64,000 nt of DNA from Arthrobacter subterraneus (GCF_900099735.1 NZ_FNDT01000004.1:1-64000); one strand, 5' to 3'; shown: positions 1 through 10,848, counted from the first letter of the stretch. Made by a program: numbers and translations. The notes: generated by a model from the letters alone, not told the origin.

Positions 1-160
<160 letters not shown>

Positions 161-306
161 AAAATACGAACACAACACAAGCCCCCCGGAAAAAGAAGAA
201 CCCATGCTGCACAAAATTCGAAACCAGCCAAAAAACCAGCCACCCCACACGGGAGCGGAATGACCAGCAAATCAACCAATCAAAAAACAATCGGTATCAA
301 CAAACA

Positions 307-336
307 TGGCACACTATTGAGTTCTCAAACAACAGA
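307..336 (-). promoter_or_regulatory. rRNA leader antitermination (boxA-like) element
   Basis: The minus strand reads TTGTTTGAGAACTCAATAG followed by TGTGCC, a motif that precedes 16S genes in many actinobacteria and is regarded as the rrn boxA-type antitermination/processing signal. It lies between the predicted promoter and the 16S gene, as expected. Confidence 0.75.
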
Positions 337-392
337 AGCAATTCACATACTTTGTAAATCTTTATTTACATTTCCGTGCTGCGTTGTTACTA

Positions 393-422
393 AATCTAAT
401 TCATTCGAATTGTTTCTGTCAA
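393..422 (-). promoter_or_regulatory. rrn operon promoter, -35 TTGACA / -10 TAGATT
   Basis: On the minus strand a perfect TTGACA (417-422) is followed after 18 bp by TAGATT (393-398), pointing at the 16S gene about 230 nt downstream. The consensus -35 and the position ahead of the conserved leader element support a strong sigma-A-type rRNA promoter. Predicted from sequence only. Confidence 0.75.
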
Positions 423-621
423 ATCGGCTTATTTGCCGGAATTCGACTTCGATAATTCGAATCCGCCCACCAGAAAATGCCTGGCATTGGACTTCTGCGC
501 TCAGCGCACGTCCGAACCATTTGGTTTTAGGAGGGGGTTTGTCACCACTCAGCGGCGGCGACTCAGAAAACATTACACGGCCTTCCGGCACTGTGCAAAT
601 CTGTTCCTGCCCAGCCGGCAG

Positions 622-1944
622 CTAGCCGATTTCGACGGTCGCGAGCGTCCGCTTCCCACGCCGAAGGAGCAGGAAACGCCCGTGCAGAAGCTGCTCCGAA
701 CCGACGATCGTGTCCGGGTCGGCCACCTTCTGGTTGTTCACATAGGCACCTCCTTCGGCGACCGTCCGGCGCGCTGCCGAATTGCTGGGAGAAAGCCCAC
801 TCGCCACCAGAAGATCGATGATGCCGAGGGCACCGGCGTCGACCTTCGCCGTCGGCAGTTCAGCGGTCGCGGCAAGGAGCGTGTTTTCATCCAGTTCAGC
901 GAGGTCGCCCTGGCCGAACAGCGCAGCCGAGGCAGCGATCACCTTTTCCGTGGCGTCAACGCCGTGAACCAGGGAAGTCACATCGAAGGCCAGCGCGCGC
1001 TGCGCCTCTCGCAGATGCGGCCGGCTCTCGACCGACTCCGCCAGCCGGTCGATGTCGACGCGGTTCCGGAAGGTGAAGACCTTGAGCCGGTCGACAACAT
1101 CCGCATCAGTGGTGTTCAACCAGAACTGGTACATGGCGTACGGGGTGGTCATGGCCGGATCCAGCCAGACAGCATTGCCCTCGCTCTTGCCGAACTTGGT
1201 GCCGTCCGCATTGGTGATCAGCGGAGTTCCGATGGCGTGGACACTCTTGCCCTCGACCTTGCGGATGAGTTCGGTGCCGCTGGTGAGGTTGCCCCACTGA
1301 TCCGAACCGCCGGTCTGCAGAACACACTGGTGGTCCCGGAAGAGCTGTAGGTAATCCATGCCCTGCAGCACCTGGTAGCTGAACTCGGCGTAGCTGATGC
1401 CTTCATCGGAGTTCAGCCGGGAGGCGACAACGTCCTTTTTCATCATGGTGCCGACACGGAAATGCTTTCCGACATCGCGCAGGAAATCGATGGCGCTCAT
1501 CGGTGCGGTCCAGTCGAGGTTGTTGACCATCCGGGCAGCGTTGTCGCCCTCGAAACTCAGGAACCGCTCCACCTGACCCTGCAGGTACCCGACCCACTCA
1601 GCGACGGTTTCCTTGGTGTTCATGGTGCGCTCCGCTGAAGGCCGAGGGTCGCCCACCAGCCCGGTGGACCCGCCCACGAGGCCGATCGGCCTGTGCCCGG
1701 CGAGCTGGAGGCGCCGCATTGTCAGCAACTGGACCAGGTTTCCCAGGTGAAGGCTCGGTGCAGTGGGGTCGAAGCCGCAGTAGTACGTGATCGGTGCACC
1801 GGCGAGCAGCTTCTCCAGTTCCGCCTCGTCCGTGGACACGTGAATCAATCCGCGCCACTTCAGCTCCTGCCAGAGGTTCTCGAAGGAGCTGTCGTTCTGC
1901 TGTTCGGTCACGGGCGAGTGCGCCGTATCGGTAGGTTGTTGCAC
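622..1944 (-). CDS. tyrS: Tyrosyl-tRNA synthetase
   Basis: Class I aminoacyl-tRNA synthetase that attaches tyrosine to tRNA-Tyr in the cytoplasm. The 440-residue protein has the HIGH-like signature HLGN at residues 66-69 and the KMSKS-like KFGKS at 250-254, followed by a C-terminal S4 RNA-binding domain (about 370-440). Length is normal for the bacterial TyrS family with an S4 tail. The start is GTG; no strong ribosome-binding site is visible, and the gene begins 12 nt after the helicase gene stop, so the two are probably co-transcribed. It is the gene just upstream of the rrn operon and reads towards it. Confidence 0.96.
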   Translation of the reverse strand: MQQPTDTAHSPVTEQQNDSSFENLWQELKWRGLIHVSTDEAELEKLLAGAPITYYCGFDPTAPSLHLGNLVQLLTMRRLQLAGHRPIGLVGGSTGLVGDPRPSAERTMNTKETVAEWVGYLQGQVERFLSFEGDNAARMVNNLDWTAPMSAIDFLRDVGKHFRVGTMMKKDVVASRLNSDEGISYAEFSYQVLQGMDYLQLFRDHQCVLQTGGSDQWGNLTSGTELIRKVEGKSVHAIGTPLITNADGTKFGKSEGNAVWLDPAMTTPYAMYQFWLNTTDADVVDRLKVFTFRNRVDIDRLAESVESRPHLREAQRALAFDVTSLVHGVDATEKVIAASAALFGQGDLAELDENTLLAATAELPTAKVDAGALGIIDLLVASGLSPSNSAARRTVAEGGAYVNNQKVADPDTIVGSEQLLHGRFLLLRRGKRTLATVEIG

Positions 1945-1956
1945 CGCTTCAAAATA

Positions 1957-4209
1957 TCAGTCCTCAATGCCCTCAGGAATTTCACCCGTCGAGATGAGGC
2001 GAAGGCGCTGTGTGGGGCGCGTCATGGCGACATACAGGTCACCGACACGCACAGCCTCCTGCTTCAGCATCTCGGCCGGCTCAAGGACGACCACGCCGTC
2101 AAACTCAAGGCCCTTCACCTCGCGCGGAGTGGTGACGACAATGTCCTGTCCGGGCCCGCCCGCACCCTGTCCGACCCGGCTGCCGTAGACCGAGGTGACG
2201 GCAGCCCGGACCTGGTCGATGATCCGGGCCGGTGCGATGACCGCGAGGAGACCGTCGGCGATAGCCTCCAGTTCCTCCGGCAGTGCCGCGAGGAGCGCCG
2301 GTTCCAGATCCGGCACCCGGTCGATCACCGGGTCCCAGCGTCCGTCCCGGACCGCCTTGGGAGCTGAGACCACGAGCCCGGCCGCGTTGGCCATCCGCAC
2401 GGCTGCCTCGGCAATCTGCGCCGGGGTCCGGTAGTTCACGGTCAGCTCCTCAAGCTGCCAGCGCTCCCCCACGAACGGCTCGAGCGCCTGCTGCCACGAG
2501 TGTGAACCGGCGATCGAGCTGGTCTGGGCGATGTCCCCGACGATGGTGAAGGACTTCAGGGGACACTTGCGCATCAGCAGCCGCCACTGCATCGGCGACA
2601 GTTCCTGTGCCTCATCCACCACCACGTGGCCGTACGCCCAGGTGCGGTCACCCGATGCACGCTCCGCCGCGGTGAGCCGGGTTTCCGTCACCACGTTGTG
2701 GTCCGCCAGGGCCTCGGCACTCAATACTCCGTCAACGCCCGCATCTTCAAGGGTGGCGCTCACGTTCTCCAGTGTGCGTTCAGCGTTCGCGATATCCCGG
2801 CGTCGTTCCTGTTCCTTTTCCGCCGCGTTCCGCCCGGCCGATGCATCAAGCTCACCCAGCAGTTCCGCTGCCTCGTCCAGCAAGGGGACGTCAGCCTCAG
2901 TCCAGGGTGCGTCCTCGGTACGGTGGAGAAGCTGCCGCTCGGCGTCGCTGAGGTGCGGTGCCGCCGCTTCAAGCTGCGCGGGCTTGGCGAACAGGTCCCG
3001 CAGGAGCTTTTCCGGAGTCATCGGCATCCAGGCGAGGTTCAGCGCGATCCGCACGTCCCGGGAGGTGCGGACGTCTTCGGTGAGGTAGGAGCGGTCGGCG
3101 GTGTTTCCGGCACCCGACGATTCTTCCAGCTGTTCGGTCAGCTGCTCCGTGAGTTCGCGCAGCATGATCTTCACGAAGGTTGTCCGTGCCTCGTTGTGCG
3201 GTTTGCCGGTAGCGCGGGCGCGGTCCCGGGCCCGGCGGACCTGCCGCGGCGTCAAGGTGAGAATGCTGCCTTCAACGTTGAGCTTCCGGTTCTCGGCCGG
3301 GATGCGCTGGCGGTTGGCGACGGCCTGCTTGACGACACCGGCCATGTCCAGGCGGCCCTTGAGTGCCGCGACCTCTTCCGAGGGCTCCTGGACGGTCTGG
3401 ATGCCCGGCATCAGGCTGCCGATGCTTGCCATCACAACACCCGTTTCGCCCAGGGAGGGCAACACCCGCTCGATGTACTTCATGAATGCGTTGGTTGGGC
3501 CGACCAGCAGAACACCCGCTGACTTCAAGCGGTCCCGGTGCGTGTAGAGCAGGTAGGCGGCGCGGTGGAGCGCGACGGCGGTCTTGCCTGTACCCGGACC
3601 GCCCTGAACGACGACGACGCCGGGCAACGGCGCTCGGATGATGCGGTCCTGCTCGGACTGGATGGTTCCCACGATGTCCGACATCTGGCCGGTTCGCCGG
3701 GAGTTGAGGGCTGCCAGCAGCGCCCCCTCGCCCTGGAGAGAGTCAGCATCCGTGAGCATGGAGGCGTCGAGCACATCGTCTTCAACGGCAACGACGTCCC
3801 GCCTCGACAGAATGAGGTGGCGCCGGCGCCGGACGCCCATCCGCTCGAAGGCGGTCGCCTGGTAGAAGGTGCCTGCCTCCGGTGCCCGCCAGTCGACCAT
3901 GAGCTGCTGCAGGTCCTCGGTGGAAAGACCGATCCGGCCGATGTAGCGCTCCTCTCCGCTGTCCAGGTCCAGGCGCCCGAACACCAGCCGGTCATCCACC
4001 GCGTTCAGCTGCGCGAGCCGGTCCTCATACATGGTCGCGAACGCGTCGCGTTCGGACCGGTTCTGGTGCGACCCGGATGAAGTGGTCCGGCGAACCTGAT
4101 CGAGCTGGCGCTGCTTTTCGGCGCGCAGTTCATCAAGCCGCTGGTACAGACCGGCCACGTAGCGGCGCTCGTGCTCCAGCTCGTTCCGGGCTACTGACAT
4201 TTCAGGCAT
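1957..4209 (-). CDS. helD: HelD-like UvrD/Rep-family helicase (RNA polymerase recycling factor)
   Basis: SF1 helicase-fold protein of about 750 residues with a coiled-coil-like N-terminus (residues about 5-45), Walker A GGPGTGKT at 203-210, a DEAQ-type motif II near residue 530 and the C-terminal UvrD-like motifs. The architecture matches HelD, which binds RNA polymerase and dislodges stalled complexes using ATP rather than unwinding DNA; that role is known for the family and inferred here. The start is placed at the ATG at 4209 because GAGAGGGA lies 7-9 nt before it; a TTG seven codons earlier has no such site. Followed closely by tyrS. Confidence 0.88.
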   Translation of the reverse strand: MPEMSVARNELEHERRYVAGLYQRLDELRAEKQRQLDQVRRTTSSGSHQNRSERDAFATMYEDRLAQLNAVDDRLVFGRLDLDSGEERYIGRIGLSTEDLQQLMVDWRAPEAGTFYQATAFERMGVRRRRHLILSRRDVVAVEDDVLDASMLTDADSLQGEGALLAALNSRRTGQMSDIVGTIQSEQDRIIRAPLPGVVVVQGGPGTGKTAVALHRAAYLLYTHRDRLKSAGVLLVGPTNAFMKYIERVLPSLGETGVVMASIGSLMPGIQTVQEPSEEVAALKGRLDMAGVVKQAVANRQRIPAENRKLNVEGSILTLTPRQVRRARDRARATGKPHNEARTTFVKIMLRELTEQLTEQLEESSGAGNTADRSYLTEDVRTSRDVRIALNLAWMPMTPEKLLRDLFAKPAQLEAAAPHLSDAERQLLHRTEDAPWTEADVPLLDEAAELLGELDASAGRNAAEKEQERRRDIANAERTLENVSATLEDAGVDGVLSAEALADHNVVTETRLTAAERASGDRTWAYGHVVVDEAQELSPMQWRLLMRKCPLKSFTIVGDIAQTSSIAGSHSWQQALEPFVGERWQLEELTVNYRTPAQIAEAAVRMANAAGLVVSAPKAVRDGRWDPVIDRVPDLEPALLAALPEELEAIADGLLAVIAPARIIDQVRAAVTSVYGSRVGQGAGGPGQDIVVTTPREVKGLEFDGVVVLEPAEMLKQEAVRVGDLYVAMTRPTQRLRLISTGEIPEGIED

Positions 4210-4242
4210 TGCGCGTTTCCCTCTCGCCAAGGCGGACCGTCA

Positions 4243-4271
4243 ATTCTATCCCGCTCAGTGCGAATTTCCAT
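4243..4271 (-). promoter_or_regulatory. Predicted helD-tyrS promoter
   Basis: Minus strand TGGAAA, a 16-bp spacer, then TAGAAT (4243-4248) sit about 30 nt upstream of the helD start and downstream of the apt stop. The -10 is near consensus, the -35 weak. This suggests helD is transcribed separately from apt. Confidence 0.5.
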
Positions 4272-4292
4272 GAGCCTGCGCCGCGAACACGG

Positions 4293-4820
4293 CTAGATAG
4301 TTGCCAGCGCGTGAACAGAAGCCGGCACGGCAGCCCTGCCGCCGAGGCCGGCCAGTTCCAGGACGACGCCGGCTCCCACCACTTCGGCGCCGGCCCGCTC
4401 AAGGAGGCGGACTGCTGCCGCGAGGGTTCCTCCGGTGGCGAGGACGTCGTCCAGCAGAAGCACGCGGGTACCGGGTGGGAACTCGTCCCGGTGGATCTCC
4501 ACCGCCGCAGTGCCGTACTCCAGGACGTAGCTTTCGCTGAGGACCTCCCGGGGAAGCTTGCCCGGCTTACGCACCGCCGTCATGCCCGTGCCGGAAGCGT
4601 AGGCTGCCGCCGCTGCAAGGATGAAGCCACGGGCTTCAATACCGGCTACGCGATCGAACCCACCCCTGAACGGCTCGATCAGTGCGGAAGTGACCGCCGC
4701 AAATGCGGTGGGGTCCGCGAACACCGGCGTGAGATCGCGGAAGGTCACCCCCGGTTTGGGGAAATCGGGCACGCTCGCGCAGGAGGACAGGATGAGGTCG
4801 CGGGTATTTGAGGGTGTCAT
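4293..4820 (-). CDS. apt: Adenine phosphoribosyltransferase
   Basis: Salvages adenine to AMP using PRPP in the cytoplasm. The 175-residue protein has the type I phosphoribosyltransferase PRPP loop LLLDDVLATGGT at about 121-132 and the adenine-specific early segment FPKPGVTFRDLTP. Length and order are typical of Apt. Its ATG overlaps the stop of the upstream glycosylase gene by 4 bp (ATGA), indicating translational coupling in a two-gene unit. In many actinobacteria apt lies near relA; here its partner is a DNA glycosylase instead. Confidence 0.94.
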   Translation of the reverse strand: MTPSNTRDLILSSCASVPDFPKPGVTFRDLTPVFADPTAFAAVTSALIEPFRGGFDRVAGIEARGFILAAAAAYASGTGMTAVRKPGKLPREVLSESYVLEYGTAAVEIHRDEFPPGTRVLLLDDVLATGGTLAAAVRLLERAGAEVVGAGVVLELAGLGGRAAVPASVHALATI

Positions 4821-5506
4821 GGCTTCCTGGTGTCTGAGGTCCTGGGGGTACCTGCGCTGCCCGGTGTGTCCCGGGCGAGCCGCGCGGTCCGCGGCCTGGC
4901 TGCCGGCCGGTACACCGAAACGCTGGCTTCCCCGGACAGCCAGTAACGCCAGGGATAGGCGGGTGACCCACCGGGACCGCTGACCCCGACGCGTGGTCCG
5001 GTCTGCAGGCGCAGCGGGTCCGCAGGGTGCTCGGGAAGTACGAGCTGGAGGCGGTCCGAGAATACGTCTGCGCCGTCCAGGTTCCGGTCGATTCCAAGCG
5101 CCTGGGCAAGACGGGCCGGTCCCCGTGCAAGGTCCCGGTCCGAGCGGGGATTACCGCGCCGGCGCCGCGCTGTCTCCAGTCCCCCAACAACCTCGCCGGC
5201 GCGCAGCAGCAGACCCGTTGCATGTCCGGGAACCCCGCAGACCACGTTGGCGCAGTAATGCATCCCGTACGTGAAGTACACGTAGAGGTGACCGGCCTCG
5301 CCGAACATCGTGGCATTGCGGGCGGTCTGCCCGCGGAAGGCGTGCGACCCTGGATCCTCCGATCCCATGTACGCCTCCACCTCCGTGATACGCACGGTGA
5401 CCGGCTCCGATCCGTCGTCGTGCGTGAGGTGTGCACCAAGCAGCAGCGGCGCAACCTCGACGGCCGGATGCGCAAGGCGGGTGCGTTGCAGGGCTGGATC
5501 CACCAA
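4817..5506 (-). CDS. DNA-3-methyladenine glycosylase (AAG/MPG family)
   Basis: Base-excision repair enzyme that removes alkylated purines. The 229-residue protein matches the AAG fold: TEVEAY with the catalytic glutamate at residue 44, then the DNA-intercalating YVYFTYGMHYC segment at 75-85 and conserved ARGPARL. An in-frame TGA lies only four codons upstream, so the start must be TTG 5506 or the adjacent GTG 5503. The C-terminus is a low-complexity Arg/Ala/Pro tail. Divergent from the ada-alkA gene and coupled to apt. Confidence 0.9.
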   Translation of the reverse strand: MVDPALQRTRLAHPAVEVAPLLLGAHLTHDDGSEPVTVRITEVEAYMGSEDPGSHAFRGQTARNATMFGEAGHLYVYFTYGMHYCANVVCGVPGHATGLLLRAGEVVGGLETARRRRGNPRSDRDLARGPARLAQALGIDRNLDGADVFSDRLQLVLPEHPADPLRLQTGPRVGVSGPGGSPAYPWRYWLSGEASVSVYRPAARPRTARLARDTPGSAGTPRTSDTRKP

Positions 5507-5595
5507 AAGACCGTATCAATACCGCCGTGCATGCTGCGCACGGCCATGTCCGATTTCCGCTAGCAGCGCACCTTCCGGCCTGCGAGGATGGAGCA

Positions 5596-7101
5596 ATGGA
5601 CTTCTGGCAGCGGTACCGCGCGATCGAATCGCGGGACATCCGCTTCGATGGGCAGTTCGTCACTGCGGTGGCCACCACGAAGATCTACTGCCGCCCATCG
5701 TGCCCCGCCCGTACACCGAAACCGTCCAATGTCACCTTCTATCCCACCTCGGCGGCGGCACATCAAGCGGGCTACCGCGCCTGCAAACGGTGCCTTCCCG
5801 AGGCGGTCCCCGGCACACCCGCCTGGAATCTGCGCTCTGACACCGCTGCGCGGGCAATGCGGCTGATCTCCGACGGCGAGATCGACCGCACCGGCGTTCC
5901 GGGACTTGCGCTTCGCCTGGGCTACTCAACCAGGCAGCTTGGCCGCATCCTCTCCTCGGAACTGGGAGCCGGGCCGCTTGCCCTGGCGCGCGCCTCCCGT
6001 GCACAGACGGCGCGGACCCTGCTGACGGCAACAGACATGCCGCTCTCCGATGTGGCGTTCGCCTCCGGGTTCGCGAGCATCCGGCAGTTCAACCAAACGG
6101 TGCAGGAGGTTTACAGCCTCTCCCCCTCGCAGCTGCGGCATCGGAGCCGCGCACTGTCGCATTCCCCGGCGGCCGCGGGTGCCCCCACCTCACTCGGCCT
6201 GACGCTGCCGCTGCGGGAACCGTACGACGACGGCATTTTTGCCTTCCTGTCCGCGCGCGCAGTCGACGGGGTCGAGCGGGCAGACGAAGGCGGGTATGCC
6301 CGGCTCGTTCGCCTTCCCGGCGGTGAAGGCTGGTTCAGGGCCGCGCGGGGACGCGGCGGACTGGACGTTTCGGTGAGGGTGGAGCACCTGAAGGATCTGC
6401 CCGTCCTGCTGTCCCGTATCCGCAGGCTGTTCGACCTTGACGCGGACCCGACAGCCATCGACGGCGCACTGTCGGCAGAACCGGCAATGTCTGCGCGGGT
6501 GCAGCGGCATCCGGGTATCCGGCTGCCCGGGGCGGTGGACCCGCAGGAGATCCTCATCCGCGCCATGGTGGGTCAGCAGATCACCGTCGCCGCTGCGACC
6601 GGTGTCCTGAAGACCCTCAGCGTGCTCGGGGCTGCCTCCATGCTCGGCTGTCCCGGCCACAGCCGGCTTTTCCCCACGGCCGCCGAGATTGCCGAGGGAG
6701 CAGGGCCGCTGCTGAAGGGGCCCGCGCGCCGTCGGGCGGCCCTGCTCGGCGCCGCTGCGGCACTCGCCGACGGAAGCGTATCCATCGGCGTCGGAGACAG
6801 CCCGGCTGAACTTGAGGGGAAACTCCTTCCGCTGCCAGGGGTAGGGCCGTGGACGGTACGCTACGCTGCGATGCGGGTCCTCGGTGCCACGGACGTTTCG
6901 CTCGACGGCGACGCCGCGGTCCGAACCGGCCTGTCGAAGCTGTCCGGCCGGCCAGTCGACGCCCGCTCGGCCGCCGCCTGGCTGGAACAGTTCAGTCCCT
7001 GGCGTTCCTACGCCACCATGCATCTCTGGCGCGTGGCCGCTGACAAACATCCCGGAAGCCAGTCCATCCCGCCGGGCACCGTACGAAAGGCACTGTCATG
7101 A
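5596..7101 (+). CDS. alkA: Ada-AlkA fusion: methylphosphotriester-sensing regulator / 3-methyladenine DNA glycosylase II
   Basis: Three modules in 501 residues. Residues 1-70 are an Ada N-terminal zinc domain with Cys32, Cys36, Cys63 and Cys66; residues about 75-175 an AraC-type helix-turn-helix; residues about 190-490 the AlkA N-domain and HhH-GPD glycosylase with LPGVGPWT and the downstream aspartate. In this family methyl transfer to a zinc cysteine turns the protein into an activator of alkylation-repair genes. The ATG at 5596 has GAGGATGGAG upstream; the open frame extends further back but without conserved sequence. Overlaps ogt by ATGA, so the two form an operon. Confidence 0.92.
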   Translation: MDFWQRYRAIESRDIRFDGQFVTAVATTKIYCRPSCPARTPKPSNVTFYPTSAAAHQAGYRACKRCLPEAVPGTPAWNLRSDTAARAMRLISDGEIDRTGVPGLALRLGYSTRQLGRILSSELGAGPLALARASRAQTARTLLTATDMPLSDVAFASGFASIRQFNQTVQEVYSLSPSQLRHRSRALSHSPAAAGAPTSLGLTLPLREPYDDGIFAFLSARAVDGVERADEGGYARLVRLPGGEGWFRAARGRGGLDVSVRVEHLKDLPVLLSRIRRLFDLDADPTAIDGALSAEPAMSARVQRHPGIRLPGAVDPQEILIRAMVGQQITVAAATGVLKTLSVLGAASMLGCPGHSRLFPTAAEIAEGAGPLLKGPARRRAALLGAAAALADGSVSIGVGDSPAELEGKLLPLPGVGPWTVRYAAMRVLGATDVSLDGDAAVRTGLSKLSGRPVDARSAAAWLEQFSPWRSYATMHLWRVAADKHPGSQSIPPGTVRKALS

Positions 7102-7631
7102 CCACCCGCACCGCAACAATGTCCACACCGGACGGGCCGTTCACCGTCGTCGAACGGGACGGTGTGGTCCTCGCCTCCGGCTGGACGGCGGACCTGGCGG
7201 AAGTGACCGGCCAGATTCATCCCTCGCTGAGGGCGGAGAGCGTGCAGCAGGTGGCCGGACTTGGCGCGATCACCGACGCCGTCTGCGCATATTACGACGG
7301 CGACCTCGCCGCGATTGAGTCGGTGCCCGTGCGTCAGCTCTCGGGTCCCTTCCGCAACCATGCCTGGGAGGTGCTGCGGACGGTGGCTCCCGGCAGGCCG
7401 GTCACCTACTTGGAGTACGCACGGCTGGCCGGCCATCCCGCGGCGGTCCGTGCGGCTGCCGGCGCGTGCGCCTTTAACGCTGCAGCGCTCTTTGTACCCT
7501 GCCACCGGGTGATCCGGACAGACGGCAGCCTGGGTGGTTTCCGTTGGGGTCTGGAGGTCAAAACCAACCTCCTGGCACGGGAAAAAGCGGCGGCCAGTCC
7601 GGACGGTCAGTCCGAGAGAGTAGCCCGGTAG
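7098..7631 (+). CDS. ogt: Methylated-DNA--[protein]-cysteine S-methyltransferase
   Basis: Suicide repair protein that transfers O6-alkyl groups from guanine to its own cysteine. The 177-residue sequence contains the active-site motif PCHRVI with Cys135 and the preceding conserved NPxx-like AFNAA helix region. Start ATG overlaps the alkA stop (ATGA), implying coupled translation and co-regulation with the Ada-type activator. Its last 25 bp overlap the 3' end of the convergent SRPBCC gene. Length is normal for the single-domain Ogt form. Confidence 0.93.
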   Translation: MTTRTATMSTPDGPFTVVERDGVVLASGWTADLAEVTGQIHPSLRAESVQQVAGLGAITDAVCAYYDGDLAAIESVPVRQLSGPFRNHAWEVLRTVAPGRPVTYLEYARLAGHPAAVRAAAGACAFNAAALFVPCHRVIRTDGSLGGFRWGLEVKTNLLAREKAAASPDGQSERVAR

Positions 7632-8464
7632 AAATCCTCGAGCGCATGAAGTTTGCGCATGCTCATGTGGGGTTGGTCCCCCTCCACCGATACCGCCACG
7701 GCATCCAGATGGGCGTGCCACTGGGCCAGCAGTGCCGGCGCGTCGGCCTGGTCATCCACGACGTGCCGGACGGTAAGCCGGGTCGCGCCCCCGTCTGCGG
7801 TCAGGTCGACTTCCGCCTGCTCCACCCTGGGCTGCTGTTCCGGATCGGCGGTGAGAGCGTCCCTGACCAGCGGGAGGGTGGAATTGAAGCGACGGTCGAA
7901 ATGGACCATGGTGACGCCGTCGGACGTTTCCAACCAACCCATGGTGTTGGAGATGCTGAACTCCGCGGCGTAGGCATCCCGGAGCGACGCCCAGTCGCCG
8001 GACGGCGCAGGCTCCCTGCCGGCAGCGACATCGGCAAGGGCGGCGAGGATCTGCTGCCAGCCCGCGGCACCCTCGGTCAGGAAATCGGCCGTCTCCGAAC
8101 GTGCGCGCAGCTGCAGGAGGGTGCCGCCGTCGCTGGACAGGACGCGCCATTCAAGGATTGATTCAAGACCGAGGGGATCCTCCCAGATGATCTGGAGGCT
8201 GGTGGGCGGGTTGAGTTGCAGGACGGTGCCTTCAACCGCTCCTCCCCCCATGTCAAGGGAGTATTCCTTTCCGAGCTCCCAGCCGCCGGCGAGTTCGCCC
8301 AACCAGAGGCGCACCTTGGCGGGATCGGTCAACAGGTCCCAGATATAGGCGCGGGGATAATCCAGCTGCCGGTCGAAGGCAAGGACATAGCCGTCGCTCA
8401 GCCGCTCAATGCGGCCAAGCGGCACCGCGGAATGAACTGCTGTGGAATCAACATCCGACGTCAT
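7607..8464 (-). CDS. SRPBCC (AHSA1-like) domain protein, two tandem domains
   Basis: A 285-residue soluble protein. The first half (about 20-135) has the AHSA1/START-like pattern YPRAYIWDLLTDPAKVRLWL, GELAGGWELG and the IIWEDP strand; the second half (about 165-280) repeats a related pattern around VHFDRRFNSTLPLV, suggesting duplication of the fold. The SRPBCC fold binds hydrophobic ligands; no specific ligand or reaction can be inferred. The ATG has AGAGG about 8 nt upstream. It converges on and overlaps ogt, so it is not part of that operon. Confidence 0.75.
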   Translation of the reverse strand: MTSDVDSTAVHSAVPLGRIERLSDGYVLAFDRQLDYPRAYIWDLLTDPAKVRLWLGELAGGWELGKEYSLDMGGGAVEGTVLQLNPPTSLQIIWEDPLGLESILEWRVLSSDGGTLLQLRARSETADFLTEGAAGWQQILAALADVAAGREPAPSGDWASLRDAYAAEFSISNTMGWLETSDGVTMVHFDRRFNSTLPLVRDALTADPEQQPRVEQAEVDLTADGGATRLTVRHVVDDQADAPALLAQWHAHLDAVAVSVEGDQPHMSMRKLHALEDFYRATLSD

Positions 8465-8571
8465 CGCGTGTGCCTCTGCCCTGGCTGGTGCCTCGGTTCT
8501 CCTGCTCCGTGACTCCCAACTTAGCGCAGGAGCGGACCCCTGATAAGGGCGCGGACGGATGAGTCACCCGG

Positions 8572-9345
8572 TCACGGGCGCGGTGCCACCGCCGCCGGCC
8601 ACGGCAGGAGCTCGGGCAGGGCCACCCCGTCGGCTGCCGCTGTCGCGTTCAGGCCGCCCAGCGGCTTGCGGCCTGCCAGCCACGCGGCGATGTCCTGCAG
8701 CAGCCCGGTGACCACGATGGTGCGCGCCGGGGTCCCCGGCCCATTGGAAAGCGTCCTCGGCTGTTCACCCAGCGGCTGGAGCTTGAGGGCGACGCCGTCC
8801 GGAACGCGGGCGGCGAGAAAACCGAAAAGGTAATGGCAGAAGGTGGTGTCCCAGTCGAGGGGGGTGCGTCCGAGGTCCAGGTCGGACGCATGGATGACCA
8901 GCTCCCGCCAGAGGGCGAGGGCGCCGTCGCGGACCGTTCCGTCACGGTACGCGATGCGCGCGTCCCACTCGCTGCCCGTGACTCCGGCGAAGACCGCCAC
9001 TGCCCCGGTGACGGCGTCAGTCAGTCCCTCGAGCTGCTCCGCGGCGGGACGCTGTGCCCGCCGTTCGATGTCCCGGTTGCGGCCGTCGAAACCATCGTCA
9101 TAGAACTCGATTTTTTCACCACGGGCGGCGTACTCGACCTGCCGTGTCATTGCCCGGGCCACACCCTCGACATGGGCGATCACGAAGGCGCGGTTCCAGC
9201 CCGGGAGGACCGACGGCGCCGCGTGGGTAGCCTCGTCGAGCGCTGCTGCCGCAGCCAACAGCTCCCGGCCGGCGTCGGCGAGCCGCTCCGGCAGGTTGTC
9301 GGGAAGGTTCTCGGGTGCTGCGGGCTGCGACGTGTTCACGGACAT
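8572..9345 (-). CDS. Mycothiol-dependent maleylpyruvate isomerase family protein
   Basis: A 257-residue DinB/MDMPI-fold protein. Visible family marks are LPGWNRAFVIAHVEG (metal-ligand histidine near residue 58), the RDIERRA segment, and LWRELVIHASDLDLG with the second histidine cluster around residue 150. Members use mycothiol, the actinobacterial thiol, for isomerisation or thiol transfer; most paralogues have unknown substrates, and the same is true here. Monocistronic in appearance, between the SRPBCC gene and the end of the arg operon. Confidence 0.8.
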   Translation of the reverse strand: MSVNTSQPAAPENLPDNLPERLADAGRELLAAAAALDEATHAAPSVLPGWNRAFVIAHVEGVARAMTRQVEYAARGEKIEFYDDGFDGRNRDIERRAQRPAAEQLEGLTDAVTGAVAVFAGVTGSEWDARIAYRDGTVRDGALALWRELVIHASDLDLGRTPLDWDTTFCHYLFGFLAARVPDGVALKLQPLGEQPRTLSNGPGTPARTIVVTGLLQDIAAWLAGRKPLGGLNATAAADGVALPELLPWPAAVAPRP

Positions 9346-9396
9346 CCTCGGGGTAGGTAGCGGTTGACTTGTCCCGAGGATACCCGTAACACGGCT

Positions 9397-10848
<1,452 letters not shown>

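Larger units (their letters stand above)
161..621 (-). other. rRNA operon leader and upstream region, no protein gene
   Basis: This stretch between the tyrS stop and the 16S gene is A/T-rich near the rRNA gene, unlike its surroundings. It holds the rrn promoter (393-422), the conserved leader element (307-336) and a purine/pyrimidine-rich leader. I see no convincing simple terminator for tyrS. An imperfect inverted repeat (GGAATTCGA at 438-446 against TCGAATCC at 457-464) lies just upstream of the -35 box. Short ORFs here look like chance. Confidence 0.7.

Noticed and set aside
433-1350. Plus-strand frame opposite tyrS
   Set aside because: Shadow ORF; the tyrS frame carries all catalytic motifs.
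5507-5595. E. coli-type Ada operator in front of alkA
   Set aside because: The A-box/B-box pattern is absent; only a short inverted repeat is visible.
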